Shown here: positions 1 through 6,339 of the stretch, in pieces
Position numbering within the stretch: the stretch's first letter is position 1
How the letters are laid out: each line of letters starts with the position of its first letter
Assembly: GCA_004377275.1 (NCBI GenBank)
Contig: SOIC01000087.1
Location: forward strand, 1 to 15,989
Direction: 5' to 3'
Origin: Dehalococcoidia bacterium
GTDB taxonomy: Bacteria; Chloroflexota; Dehalococcoidia; E44-bin15
DNA: 15,989 bases
The notes under the pieces: model-generated
Told to the model about the DNA's origin: nothing
The model's input: only the letters and a program-made list of their open reading frames with translations
Databases searched by the model: none
Translations under genes and position numbers: made by a program

Positions 1-521
1 GATTTCTCCTCGGCAGGCTCCTCTATAGGTTTCTCCTCTGATAGCTCCGCTGTGGTCTCCTTCGCGGGCTTCTTCGCCGGCTTCTCTTCGGGTTCCTCCG
101 TAGGCTTCTCCTCCGCTAGCTCCGTGGTGGTCTCCTCTGAGGGTTCCTCCGTAGGCTCCTCTATAGGTTTCTCCTCTGATAGCTCCGCTGTGGTCTCCTT
201 CGCGGGCTTCTTCGCTGGCTTCTCTGCCGGCTTCTCCGCGAGCTTCTTCGCCAGCTTCTCTGTGTGTTTCTTCGTGGGCTTCTCTATGATGCCCAGCTTA
301 GCTAGCAAGATGGCCACCCTTTCCGTAGGCCGGGCCCCCTGACGAAGCCACTTTAGTGCCTTCTCCTCATCAATCACGATGGTAGCGGGGTCGGTGAGGG
401 GATTGTAGTGACCGATGATTTCAATAAAGGCACCATCGCGCGGGGCCCGAGCATCGGCGACCACTACCCGGTAGCTGGGTCTCTTTTTCCTGCCTACACG
501 ACTCAACCGAATCTTTACCAT
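1..521 (-). CDS. rpsP: 30S ribosomal protein S16 with long repetitive C-terminal tail (3' end outside window)
   Basis: S16 is a small-subunit ribosomal protein that binds 16S rRNA and helps 30S assembly. The first ~80 residues are a normal S16: it opens MVKIRLSRVGRKK, then has the SYRVVVADARAPRDG and EIIGHYNPLTDP segments and ends near ILLAKLGIIEKP. Bacterial S16 is usually about 80-90 residues. Here the frame stays open for 173 codons to the window edge. Residues from about 81 on form a low-complexity Lys/Glu/Pro/Thr tail, first basic, then acidic, with a 46-residue periodicity (residues 101-123 recur at 147-169). The ATG at 521-519 follows GAGGTGA at good spacing, and a near-consensus promoter lies just upstream. 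The S16 assignment is secure. The tail length and function are unknown, because the stop is outside the window. Confidence 0.93.
   Translation of the reverse strand, partial: MVKIRLSRVGRKKRPSYRVVVADARAPRDGAFIEIIGHYNPLTDPATIVIDEEKALKWLRQGARPTERVAILLAKLGIIEKPTKKHTEKLAKKLAEKPAEKPAKKPAKETTAELSEEKPIEEPTEEPSEETTTELAEEKPTEEPEEKPAKKPAKETTAELSEEKPIEEPAEEK
16..87. repeat. 72-bp direct repeat, copy 1, in the rpsP tail
   Basis: This copy matches 154-225 with a single mismatch (C/T at position 63 of the unit). The two copies start 138 bp (46 codons) apart, so the repeat keeps the reading frame of the S16 tail. A diverged partial unit lies between them, around 94-135. Confidence 0.9.
154..225. repeat. 72-bp direct repeat, copy 2, in the rpsP tail
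   Basis: This is the second copy of the 16-87 unit, with 71 of 72 bases identical. Such near-identity suggests recent duplication or homogenisation by slippage or recombination, which would make the tail length variable between strains. Confidence 0.9.
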
Positions 522-542
522 TGCTCACCTCGTAATGTTGCT

Positions 543-571
543 ATTATGGGTGATAAAGCGCCATGTGTCAA
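543..571 (-). promoter_or_regulatory. Sigma70-type promoter for rpsP
   Basis: Reading the minus strand, TTGACA (571-566) is followed after exactly 17 bp by CATAAT (548-543), a 6/6 and 5/6 match to the housekeeping consensus. Transcription would start near 536, giving a leader of about 15 nt that carries the GAGGTGA ribosome-binding site of rpsP. Confidence 0.8.
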
Positions 572-608
572 TGGGTTAGCTTGCCAGAGGGTATTCCAGG
601 GGATATAA

Positions 609-1319
609 TTGGCTGATATGAAAGGGCGCAATCTTCACAGCTGGCAGGTAAGCGTTGCTGAGGCTAAGGAAATTCAGCGAGTTCTTGCCGCTCAGGTGGT
701 GAGAAGGAGCGAGATCGAGAACCCTCATCTCATTGCTGGTGTGGACATCTCTGGCGTGGACAGTAGGGGGATGGCAAGGGGAGCGGTGGTGGTACTCCGT
801 TTTCCCGAGCTTGTGCTGGTGGAGCAGAGTGTTGCGACGCTGGATATCAGCTTTCCCTATGTGCCAGGGCTATTGTCCTTTCGGGAGACGCCGTTGATAC
901 TGGCCGCCTGCGAAAGGCTTACCGTGACCCCTGACCTTTTCATCGCCGATGCTCAGGGCATCGCTCATCCGCGGAGATTGGGGCTGGCTTCCCATCTGGG
1001 GCTTCTGTTGGATGTGCCCATCATAGGGTGTGCCAAGTCTATCCTGTGCGGCCGGCACGGTGATTTAGGGGAGGAGCCAGGCACTTATGCCCCGCTCCTC
1101 GATGGCGAGGAGGTTATCGGAGCGGCACTGCGGACCAAGCGGGGGGTGAATCCGGTCTATATTTCCATCGGGCATAGGGTTGACCTTGAGGCGGCTGCCC
1201 ACTGGGTAATGGCGTGCCTGAGAGGCTATCGCCTCCCCGAGCCCACCCGCCTTGCCCACCTCGCCGCAGCGGGACAACTGCCCGCCCCAAAGGTTGAGCA
1301 GGCGCGACTGTCGATATAG
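609..1319 (+). CDS. nfi: Endonuclease V (deoxyinosine 3' endonuclease)
   Basis: Endonuclease V repairs deaminated adenine by nicking DNA one nucleotide 3' of hypoxanthine. The 236-residue protein has the family's full motif set in order: AGVDIS (catalytic Asp46), FPYVPGLLSFRE (wedge Tyr84 and catalytic Glu93), ADAQGIAHPRRLG (catalytic Asp114), GCAKSILCG, and the C-terminal RTKRGVNPVYISIGHRVDL segment. Asp46/Glu93/Asp114 fit the known metal-binding triad. The TTG at 609 is chosen over the ATG at 618 because AGGGG (598-602) lies 6 nt before TTG but 15 nt before ATG. It is divergent from rpsP and 34 bp upstream of prfB, with which it is probably co-transcribed. The family assignment is confident. 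Activity on RNA inosine is also possible. Confidence 0.95.
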   Translation: MADMKGRNLHSWQVSVAEAKEIQRVLAAQVVRRSEIENPHLIAGVDISGVDSRGMARGAVVVLRFPELVLVEQSVATLDISFPYVPGLLSFRETPLILAACERLTVTPDLFIADAQGIAHPRRLGLASHLGLLLDVPIIGCAKSILCGRHGDLGEEPGTYAPLLDGEEVIGAALRTKRGVNPVYISIGHRVDLEAAAHWVMACLRGYRLPEPTRLAHLAAAGQLPAPKVEQARLSI

Positions 1320-1353
1320 GGCCGATTAAAGTTGGAAAAAGGAGCATGAAAAA

Positions 1354-2458
1354 ATGCAAGAACAAAAGAAAAGGCTTGAGGAGCTAACCGAGCGTATCTC
1401 CCAAGTCATGGTGCGCCTTTGACCTCGCTCAGAAGGAGCGGGAGATCGTTAAAATAGAGGCGGAATCATCCCGGCCCGATTTCTGGCAGGATCAGGAGAG
1501 GGCCCAGGGGGTGATGCGCCAGCTCGGGGAGCTGAAGGGGGAGGTGGAGAAGTGGCGCATCATGGAGCGCAGGGTCAGTGAGCTTTTAGAACTGGCAGAC
1601 CTGGTTGCCGCTGGGGAGGAGCCTGCTCTGGAGGCAGAGATCGCTGCCGAGGCCGAGCGGGTAGCTGCTCAGTTTGAAGAGATAGAGTTTGAGCTGCTCC
1701 TGAGTGGTGAGTACGAAAAGAGGAACGCCTTCCTCGCGGTTCACGCTGGCGCCGGGGGAACCGAGGCTCAGGACTGGGCGGAGATGCTTCTCAGGATGTA
1801 TCTTAGGTGGGCGGAGCGCCGTGGATATCAGGCGGGGGTGATCGAGGTCTCCCCCGGTGAGGAGGCGGGCATAAAGAGCGCCCTAATCCAGGTCATCGGC
1901 GATTATGCCTACGGCTACCTCAAGGCGGAGCGCGGGGTGCACCGCCTGGTGCGCCTCTCCCCCTTCGATGCCTCCCATGGTCGGCATACTTCCTTTGCCC
2001 TGGTGGAGGTGTTGCCTGAGGCGGAGCGGGAGCTGGATGTCAGGATAAACCCTGATGAGGTGAGGATCGACTTCTTTAGAGCCAGTGGCCCTGGAGGTCA
2101 GCATGTGCAGAAGACCAGCAGTGCGGTTCGGGTGACCCATCTCCCCACCGGGCTGGTGGCTATCTGCCAAAACGAGCGCTCCCAGTACCAGAACAAGGAG
2201 CTGGCGCTAAAGGTCCTCGGCGCTCGCCTCCTCGAGCTTGAGCTGGAAAAGCGTGCCGAGGAAAAGGCCAGGCTCAAGGGGGAGCATGTCGTCGCAGGCT
2301 GGGGCAACCAGATCAGAAGCTATGTCCTTCACCCCTATAAGATGGTGAAGGACCATCGTACGGGATATGAAACCAGCGACCCTATCGCTGTGCTGGATGG
2401 GGCGCTGGATGAGTTAATCGAGGCCTACCTCAAATTCACCATAGGAAAGGGATCATGA
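1354..2458 (+). CDS. prfB: Peptide chain release factor 2 (RF2), programmed +1 frameshift
   Basis: RF2 recognises UGA and UAA stop codons and triggers peptide release on the ribosome. Frame 0 starts at ATG 1354 (AAGGAG 9 nt upstream) and runs 22 codons to an in-frame TGA at 1420-1422. A +1 slip on CTT (1417-1419) continues at GAC 1421 for 345 codons, giving a 367-residue product, the usual RF2 length. The SPF codon-recognition motif (about residues 202-204, in RLSPFDASHGRHTSFA) and the GGQ catalytic motif (about 247-249, in ASGPGGQHVQKTSSAVR) are present and at expected positions. SPF identifies RF2 rather than RF1. Low RF2 slows termination at TGA and favours the shift, so the gene is expected to autoregulate. 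Its stop overlaps the next ATG (ATGA). Calling the gene only from a later start such as 1511 would lose the N-terminus. Confidence 0.95.
1411..1423 (+). promoter_or_regulatory. prfB programmed +1 frameshift site
   Basis: The slippery core is CTT TGA C at 1417-1423, the widely conserved RF2 shift heptamer with the weak UGAC termination context. The stimulatory Shine-Dalgarno-like element usually lies about 3 nt upstream as AGGGGG. Here the equivalent bases 1408-1413 read ATGGTG, which keeps only 4 of 6 positions but can still pair with anti-SD through GGTG. Confidence 0.92.
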
Positions 2459-3684
2459 AGCGGCTTAGCCTGTTACTCATGCTGTTTTTTGCCCTCCCTG
2501 TCCTCCACATCCTCTCGCCAGCAACCAGCCTGGCCCAGGATGAGATCACCGTCATCTCCAGCGATGCCCAGGCGCAATTTCCCACTGCCATCACCTTTCG
2601 CCTGGAGGCGGAGGCGACCACCGAGATCACCGACATCGATCTTGAATATCGGACGAGCCGACGGAGTCTCATCCCGGTTAGCTGTCGGGTGGACGTCGAT
2701 TTCACCCCCGGTCAACGGGTGGCGGCAAGCTGGATATGGGACATGCTGGAGACGGGGGGATTGCCGCCGGGGACGGAGATAGATTATTGGTGGCTGATTG
2801 AGGATGCTGCTGGGCACCAAATTGAAACATCATCGGCTACCATTGAATTTGATGACCTGAGCCATGATTGGCAGAGCCTAGCCAGCGATCAGGTGACCAT
2901 CTTATGGTATAAGGGCGACCTGTCCTTTGCTCACCAGCTCTTGGATGCTGCTGATGAGGCGCTGGAGCGGCTAGCCGGTGAAGTGGGGGTTACCCTGGAG
3001 CAGCCAGTCAAGATTTATATTTACGCCAGCTCTGGGGATTTACAGGGCGCTCTGGTATACCCTCAAGAATGGACCGGTGGTGTCGCTTTCTCTGACTATA
3101 GCACCATAGTTATCGGGGTCTCTCTAGGTGACCTTACCTGGGGTAAAAGGGCCATAGCCCATGAGCTGGGACACCTGGTGGTCCATCAGGAGGTCTTCGG
3201 CTCCTACGGTGATCTCCCTACCTGGCTTGATGAGGGGCTGGCGATGGACGCTGAGGGGGAGCTCAGGTCAGACCTACAAGGCATGCTAAACGCGGCCATC
3301 GCCCACGATGACCTCTTCTCGGTGCGCACCATCGCAAGCTCCTTTCCCACCGACCCGGATGAGGCCAAGCTCTCTTATGCCGAAAGCTATAGCCTGGTGC
3401 AGTTTCTCATCGATAATTATGGTAGCGATGAGATATTAGCGCTGCTGGATGTCTTTAAGGAGGGGAGAACCTATGATGATGCCCTGCTTGAGGTTTATGG
3501 CTTTGACATGGATGGTCTCAATGCCCTGTGGCGTGATAGCCTAGGTCTCGGGCCTCAGCCTATGCCAACCCCGGGGGCGGTATCGGGCATCTCTTCACCC
3601 TACATCGCGCTCATCGTTGTAGTGGGAATCTTGGGGATACTGACTATCTATTTTGTGCTATCTTTCCTCCGCCGCGTGCGATAG
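2455..3684 (+). CDS. Membrane-anchored peptidase MA-family metallohydrolase
   Basis: This is probably a zinc metallopeptidase acting outside the cytoplasm. Residues 1-27 are a signal peptide (MKRLS, a hydrophobic core, likely cleavage after SLA). Residues ~28-135 form a beta-rich region resembling a surface domain. The catalytic domain carries HELGH at 236-240 and WLDEGLA at 257-263, a gluzincin arrangement in which His236, His240 and Glu260 would bind zinc and Glu237 would be the catalytic base. A proline-rich linker leads to a transmembrane helix at ~383-405 with an RRVR cytoplasmic end, so the active domain faces outward. The ATG overlaps the prfB TGA by 4 bp and AAAGGG precedes it, so translation is likely coupled. 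Substrate is unknown. The peptidase-MA family call rests on the motif layout and length. Confidence 0.8.
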   Translation: MKRLSLLLMLFFALPVLHILSPATSLAQDEITVISSDAQAQFPTAITFRLEAEATTEITDIDLEYRTSRRSLIPVSCRVDVDFTPGQRVAASWIWDMLETGGLPPGTEIDYWWLIEDAAGHQIETSSATIEFDDLSHDWQSLASDQVTILWYKGDLSFAHQLLDAADEALERLAGEVGVTLEQPVKIYIYASSGDLQGALVYPQEWTGGVAFSDYSTIVIGVSLGDLTWGKRAIAHELGHLVVHQEVFGSYGDLPTWLDEGLAMDAEGELRSDLQGMLNAAIAHDDLFSVRTIASSFPTDPDEAKLSYAESYSLVQFLIDNYGSDEILALLDVFKEGRTYDDALLEVYGFDMDGLNALWRDSLGLGPQPMPTPGAVSGISSPYIALIVVVGILGILTIYFVLSFLRRVR

Positions 3685-3699
3685 CCTCTGGGCAAACCC

Positions 3700-4311
3700 T
3701 CAATGCGGCGGTCCCTTCCTGGCTTTGTACCATACATAGATAAGGCGATGCACTGCTGTCAGGTTGGTAAGAATGGCTAGGCCCCAGAGGGTCACCAGGA
3801 GGAGAGGTCCGAATGGGCTCAACATGAGTCCGATGGATAGGGTGAGAATCCTCACCGTTCTCCTCATTATCCCCACCTCGGCGTCCAGACCCAATCCTTC
3901 AGCCCTGGCCCTCACATAGCTGATGAGCAGGGAGCCTACGATGATAGCAAAGATGAGGATCACCTCGAGGGAGGTATCCTGTTGCCAGACAAAATACCAT
4001 AGAAGCCCGAAGAGAAGTACCGCCTCGGATAAGCGGTCGAGGGTGGAATCGAGGAGAGCGCCGAACCTGGTGACCTTGTTGGTGTGCCTGGCTACCGCCC
4101 CATCGAGGAGGTCAAATATCCCTGCCACTATGATCAACAAGCCGGCGAGTGGGAAGTGACCCTGGGAGATTATCCAGGCGACGCCAACATTGAACAAGAA
4201 GCCCAAAATGGTAAGGAAGTTAGGCGGCACCCTCGTCTTAGCCACCACACGGCCAACCGGCTCGGCAAGGCGGTGGGCACCGTCGCTAAGTATTTCAGCA
4301 GGTCGCCACAT
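3700..4311 (-). CDS. CDP-alcohol phosphotransferase, probable phosphatidylinositol-phosphate synthase (PgsA1-like)
   Basis: This integral membrane enzyme would join CDP-diacylglycerol and inositol 1-phosphate into phosphatidylinositol phosphate. The CDP-alcohol signature D-x2-DG-x2-AR-x8-G-x3-D-x3-D is complete at residues 67-92 (Asp67, Asp70, Asp88, Asp92). The TRFGALLD, FGLLW and SYVRARAE (131-138) segments closely resemble those I recall from mycobacterial PIP synthase, unlike typical PgsA or PssA. About six hydrophobic helices fit the family. The ATG at 4311 follows AGGAGGAG ideally. An upstream in-frame TTG at 4332 has no good ribosome-binding site. It is last in the ino1-PHP-pimA-like run, which supports inositol phosphate as substrate. 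Its stop is 15 bp from the convergent peptidase gene. Family certain, substrate probable. Confidence 0.82.
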   Translation of the reverse strand: MWRPAEILSDGAHRLAEPVGRVVAKTRVPPNFLTILGFLFNVGVAWIISQGHFPLAGLLIIVAGIFDLLDGAVARHTNKVTRFGALLDSTLDRLSEAVLLFGLLWYFVWQQDTSLEVILIFAIIVGSLLISYVRARAEGLGLDAEVGIMRRTVRILTLSIGLMLSPFGPLLLVTLWGLAILTNLTAVHRLIYVWYKARKGPPH

Positions 4312-4313
4312 TT

Positions 4314-4321
4314 CTCCTCCT
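4314..4321 (-). promoter_or_regulatory. Ribosome-binding site deciding the PIP synthase-like start
   Basis: On the minus strand AGGAGGAG sits 2 nt before ATG 4311-4309, with the AGGAGG core 4 nt away. It lies inside the coding sequence if the longer TTG start at 4332 is used, so 4311 is preferred. Confidence 0.8.
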
Positions 4322-4333
4322 GAATGTGCCAAA

Positions 4334-4358
4334 CCCCTGGTGCAGAGGGCGCCAGGGG
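4334..4358. repeat. Inverted repeat upstream of the PIP synthase-like gene
   Basis: CCCCTGG (4334-4340) and CCAGGGG (4352-4358) form a perfect 7-bp GC-rich stem with an 11-nt loop, 23 bp before the downstream start on the minus strand. Only three T follow on the minus strand, so it is a poor intrinsic terminator. It may modulate read-through or translation. Confidence 0.6.
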
Positions 4359-4365
4359 GCGTTAT

Positions 4366-4384
4366 TTATAAGTTGCCCTTATAA
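4366..4384. repeat. AT-rich inverted repeat after the pimA-like stop
   Basis: TTATAAG (4366-4372) and CTTATAA (4378-4384) are perfect 7-bp arms with a 5-nt spacer, beginning 2 bp past the glycosyltransferase stop. It could be an operator or a weak RNA hairpin. Nothing in the sequence decides between these. Confidence 0.5.
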
Positions 4385-4386
4385 GG

Positions 4387-5499
4387 TTATGAGCCGTTGC
4401 GCAAGCTCGTATAGTATTCGATCACCCTTCTGGCAACGTTCGGCCAGCTGCATTCCTCCGCCTTTAGCCTTCCCCTTGCGCCCATCTCTCGGCGCAGGGG
4501 TTCATCTCCAAGGAGTTGAATCAGGGCGCTGGCAAGGGCCTGTTCATCCCTGGGAGGCACCATTAGCCCCTCAACGCCGTGACTCATCACACTGGCATAG
4601 CCCTCGATCGCTGAGGCAACGATGGGCTTTGAGGCAGCCATGGCCTCCAGCAGAATAATGCCAAAGCTCTCCTCTCCGGTAGCCGGGGTGCAGAAAAGGT
4701 CGGCCGTTTGATAATATGTATGGAGGTCTTCATTGGGTACATAGCCGGTGAAGACCACATCCTTCAGGTTCGCCTTTCTTACCAGCTTTTCATATTTCTG
4801 GCGCTTCCCCGGCCCTACCACAATGAGCCGAGAGTTGGGCAATTCCTGCTTAACCCTTTTGTAGGCCCCCAGGAGATACCTCAGCCCTTTGCGCTTTTCC
4901 AGGCGACCAACGAAGAGGATATTCAATTTACCATCACTGAACCTGTCGATAGGGGACACAGCTGTGGAGAAGTGCTCCACGTCGATGCCGTTGGGGATTA
5001 TCGCGTATTCGCCGGGGAAATGCTTACCGATGAAATCCATTGCCGGTTTGGAAACGGCGATCTTACCATGGAGCTTGCTAAACCACTTCATGACAAAGGG
5101 GCTCATTATTCGGTATCCCATAGTGCCGCTGTGGCAGGCGTGAAAGGTGCCCACATTAATGGTGTTCGATACGCGAAGCGTGGAGATGGTTAGAGTAGAG
5201 CCCATTGGCTCATGGAGATGGATGATGTCAAACCTTTCCCGCTCCAAGATGGCCCGCACCGGGGAGGACAACATCGGCGATAGGGTGGCCCTGGCGATAG
5301 AGCCGCCTGAGGGTATGGGGACAGGCCTACCAATAGGGATGATGTCCTGACTATCAAGGGAGTCCCTGCTACCAGAATAAGGGGTGATGATCCTGACATC
5401 GTGCCCCATCCCGGTGAACTGCTCATAGAGGTGGGCGATATGGATGACAACCCCACCGGGGTAAAAATAATCGTATGGGGAAACGAGAGCGATCTTCAC
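4387..5499 (-). CDS. GT4 glycosyltransferase, PimA-like phosphatidyl-myo-inositol mannosyltransferase
   Basis: This is a retaining GT-B transferase that would move mannose from GDP-mannose to phosphatidylinositol at the inner membrane face. The 370-residue protein has the N-terminal SPYDYFYPGGVVIHI loop (the Gly-Gly of PimA-type enzymes), DIIHLHEP (91-98), TFHACHSG with the expected active-site His120, FVGRLEKRKG with Arg199 and Lys204 for the donor phosphates, and ESFGIILLE, the E-x7-E motif (Glu277, Glu285). GTG 5499 is chosen: AGGTGG lies 8 nt upstream, it makes a GTGA overlap with the previous stop, and it gives the family-like MKIALVSPYD start. A GTG at 5511 lacks a ribosome-binding site. 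Between a PHP phosphoesterase and a PIP synthase-like gene, an inositol lipid acceptor is likely but unproven. Confidence 0.82.
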   Translation of the reverse strand: MKIALVSPYDYFYPGGVVIHIAHLYEQFTGMGHDVRIITPYSGSRDSLDSQDIIPIGRPVPIPSGGSIARATLSPMLSSPVRAILERERFDIIHLHEPMGSTLTISTLRVSNTINVGTFHACHSGTMGYRIMSPFVMKWFSKLHGKIAVSKPAMDFIGKHFPGEYAIIPNGIDVEHFSTAVSPIDRFSDGKLNILFVGRLEKRKGLRYLLGAYKRVKQELPNSRLIVVGPGKRQKYEKLVRKANLKDVVFTGYVPNEDLHTYYQTADLFCTPATGEESFGIILLEAMAASKPIVASAIEGYASVMSHGVEGLMVPPRDEQALASALIQLLGDEPLRREMGARGRLKAEECSWPNVARRVIEYYTSLRNGS

Positions 5500-6263
5500 T
5501 GGGAAAGCCACCTGGTGAAGTTTTTCAGCATGCCGCGAACGAAATACCCTCTGCTCTTGCGTTGCTGCCTGATTATTTGAATAAGTCCGATATCTTTAAC
5601 CCTCACCCGAGTGCCATTTCGGGCCTGGGTCGTCCTCTCCAGGAGGCTTCTTCTCAGTTCCTGGGCACTTCGGCCGGGAAACAGGGTGAGACCACTACCT
5701 ACGGCAGCCAGGAAGTGGGCATCACTGCCCCCTGTTTCCGCAAGATTATATTTTAGGCTAAACCTTTTTGCTCTCCGATTGATGAACTCTAATGTCGTAG
5801 CGTTAACAGTTTCGATGCCATCTAAGTAGATATCCGGTTCACTGCTGTTGACGATTTTCTCTAGGCTCTGCCGACTGATGCTATCTGTCAGCCAGTTCAT
5901 GGGATGAGGCGCGATACAAAGGCCACCCTGAGCGTGGATCGCTGCGATAGTGGTTGCCAGTGGCTGGTCGATGGGGACCGGGCGCTCGATGAAGAGGGCC
6001 AGCAGGTGTCCCTCCATGGTGTTTACCTCCATGCCGATCACCACTTCGAAAGGGTAGTCGCGCTTCGCGGCGAGCTCCCTCGCCTGGTAGCTTCCGGAAA
6101 TTTCATTGTGATCGGTGATGGCAATGACATCGAGATCTCCCTTGCGCGCCACGGCTTCGATGATCTCAGGAACACTCGCCATGCCATCGTGCACGCTGCT
6201 GTGGATATGGATGTCCGCTGCTCCGTATCCCATTTCCTTACTTGGTGCTTCCTGGGGGTGCAT
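5496..6263 (-). CDS. PHP-domain phosphoesterase in the inositol lipid cassette
   Basis: PHP proteins are metal-dependent phosphoesterases with a trinuclear site. This 255-residue protein has the ligands in order: DIHIHSSVHDG (His19, His21, Asp26), AITDHNEISG (Asp51, His52), GMEVNTMEGHLL (Glu79, His86), APHPMNW (His120) and GGSDAHF (Asp181, His183). A basic C-terminal stretch (IRQQRKSRGYFVRGMLKNFTRW) could touch membrane. ATG 6263 is given, but ATG 6233 (AAGG close upstream) is an alternative that would trim ten residues, and ribosome-binding evidence is weak for both. It lies 76 bp after ino1 and its stop overlaps the pimA-like start. The substrate is unknown. From context a phosphatidylinositol-phosphate or inositol-phosphate phosphatase is the best guess, but a nucleotide phosphatase is possible. 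Confidence 0.85.
   Translation of the reverse strand: MHPQEAPSKEMGYGAADIHIHSSVHDGMASVPEIIEAVARKGDLDVIAITDHNEISGSYQARELAAKRDYPFEVVIGMEVNTMEGHLLALFIERPVPIDQPLATTIAAIHAQGGLCIAPHPMNWLTDSISRQSLEKIVNSSEPDIYLDGIETVNATTLEFINRRAKRFSLKYNLAETGGSDAHFLAAVGSGLTLFPGRSAQELRRSLLERTTQARNGTRVRVKDIGLIQIIRQQRKSRGYFVRGMLKNFTRWLSQ
5508..5513 (-). promoter_or_regulatory. Ribosome-binding site deciding the pimA-like start
   Basis: AGGTGG on the minus strand lies 8 nt upstream of GTG 5499-5497. It lies within the end of the PHP gene and supports coupled translation through the GTGA overlap. Confidence 0.65.
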
Positions 6264-6339
6264 TCCCTATGATAACCTCTTGGACAACTCCATTTAGCTA
6301 CATGCAATTAAGCATCAGAAGTGCCCCGCTGGTAGCGGA

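Noticed and set aside
52..342. Plus-strand open frame rich in Phe, Gly and Ser, looking like a repetitive surface protein
   Set aside because: It is the antisense shadow of the repeat-rich rpsP tail. It has no ribosome-binding site and the opposite strand encodes a clear S16.
604..609. TATAAT as a -10 box for endonuclease V
   Set aside because: It overlaps the TTG start codon itself, so it cannot drive transcription of this gene with its ribosome-binding site.
1511..2458. RF2 as a 315-residue protein starting at ATG 1511
   Set aside because: This would lose the N-terminal domain. The frameshift site and upstream 22 codons give the expected 367 residues.
6326..6338. CCGCT-GGT-AGCGG small hairpin just after the ino1 stop as a terminator
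   Set aside because: The stem is only 5 bp and no T-run follows. Downstream genes appear to be in the same operon.
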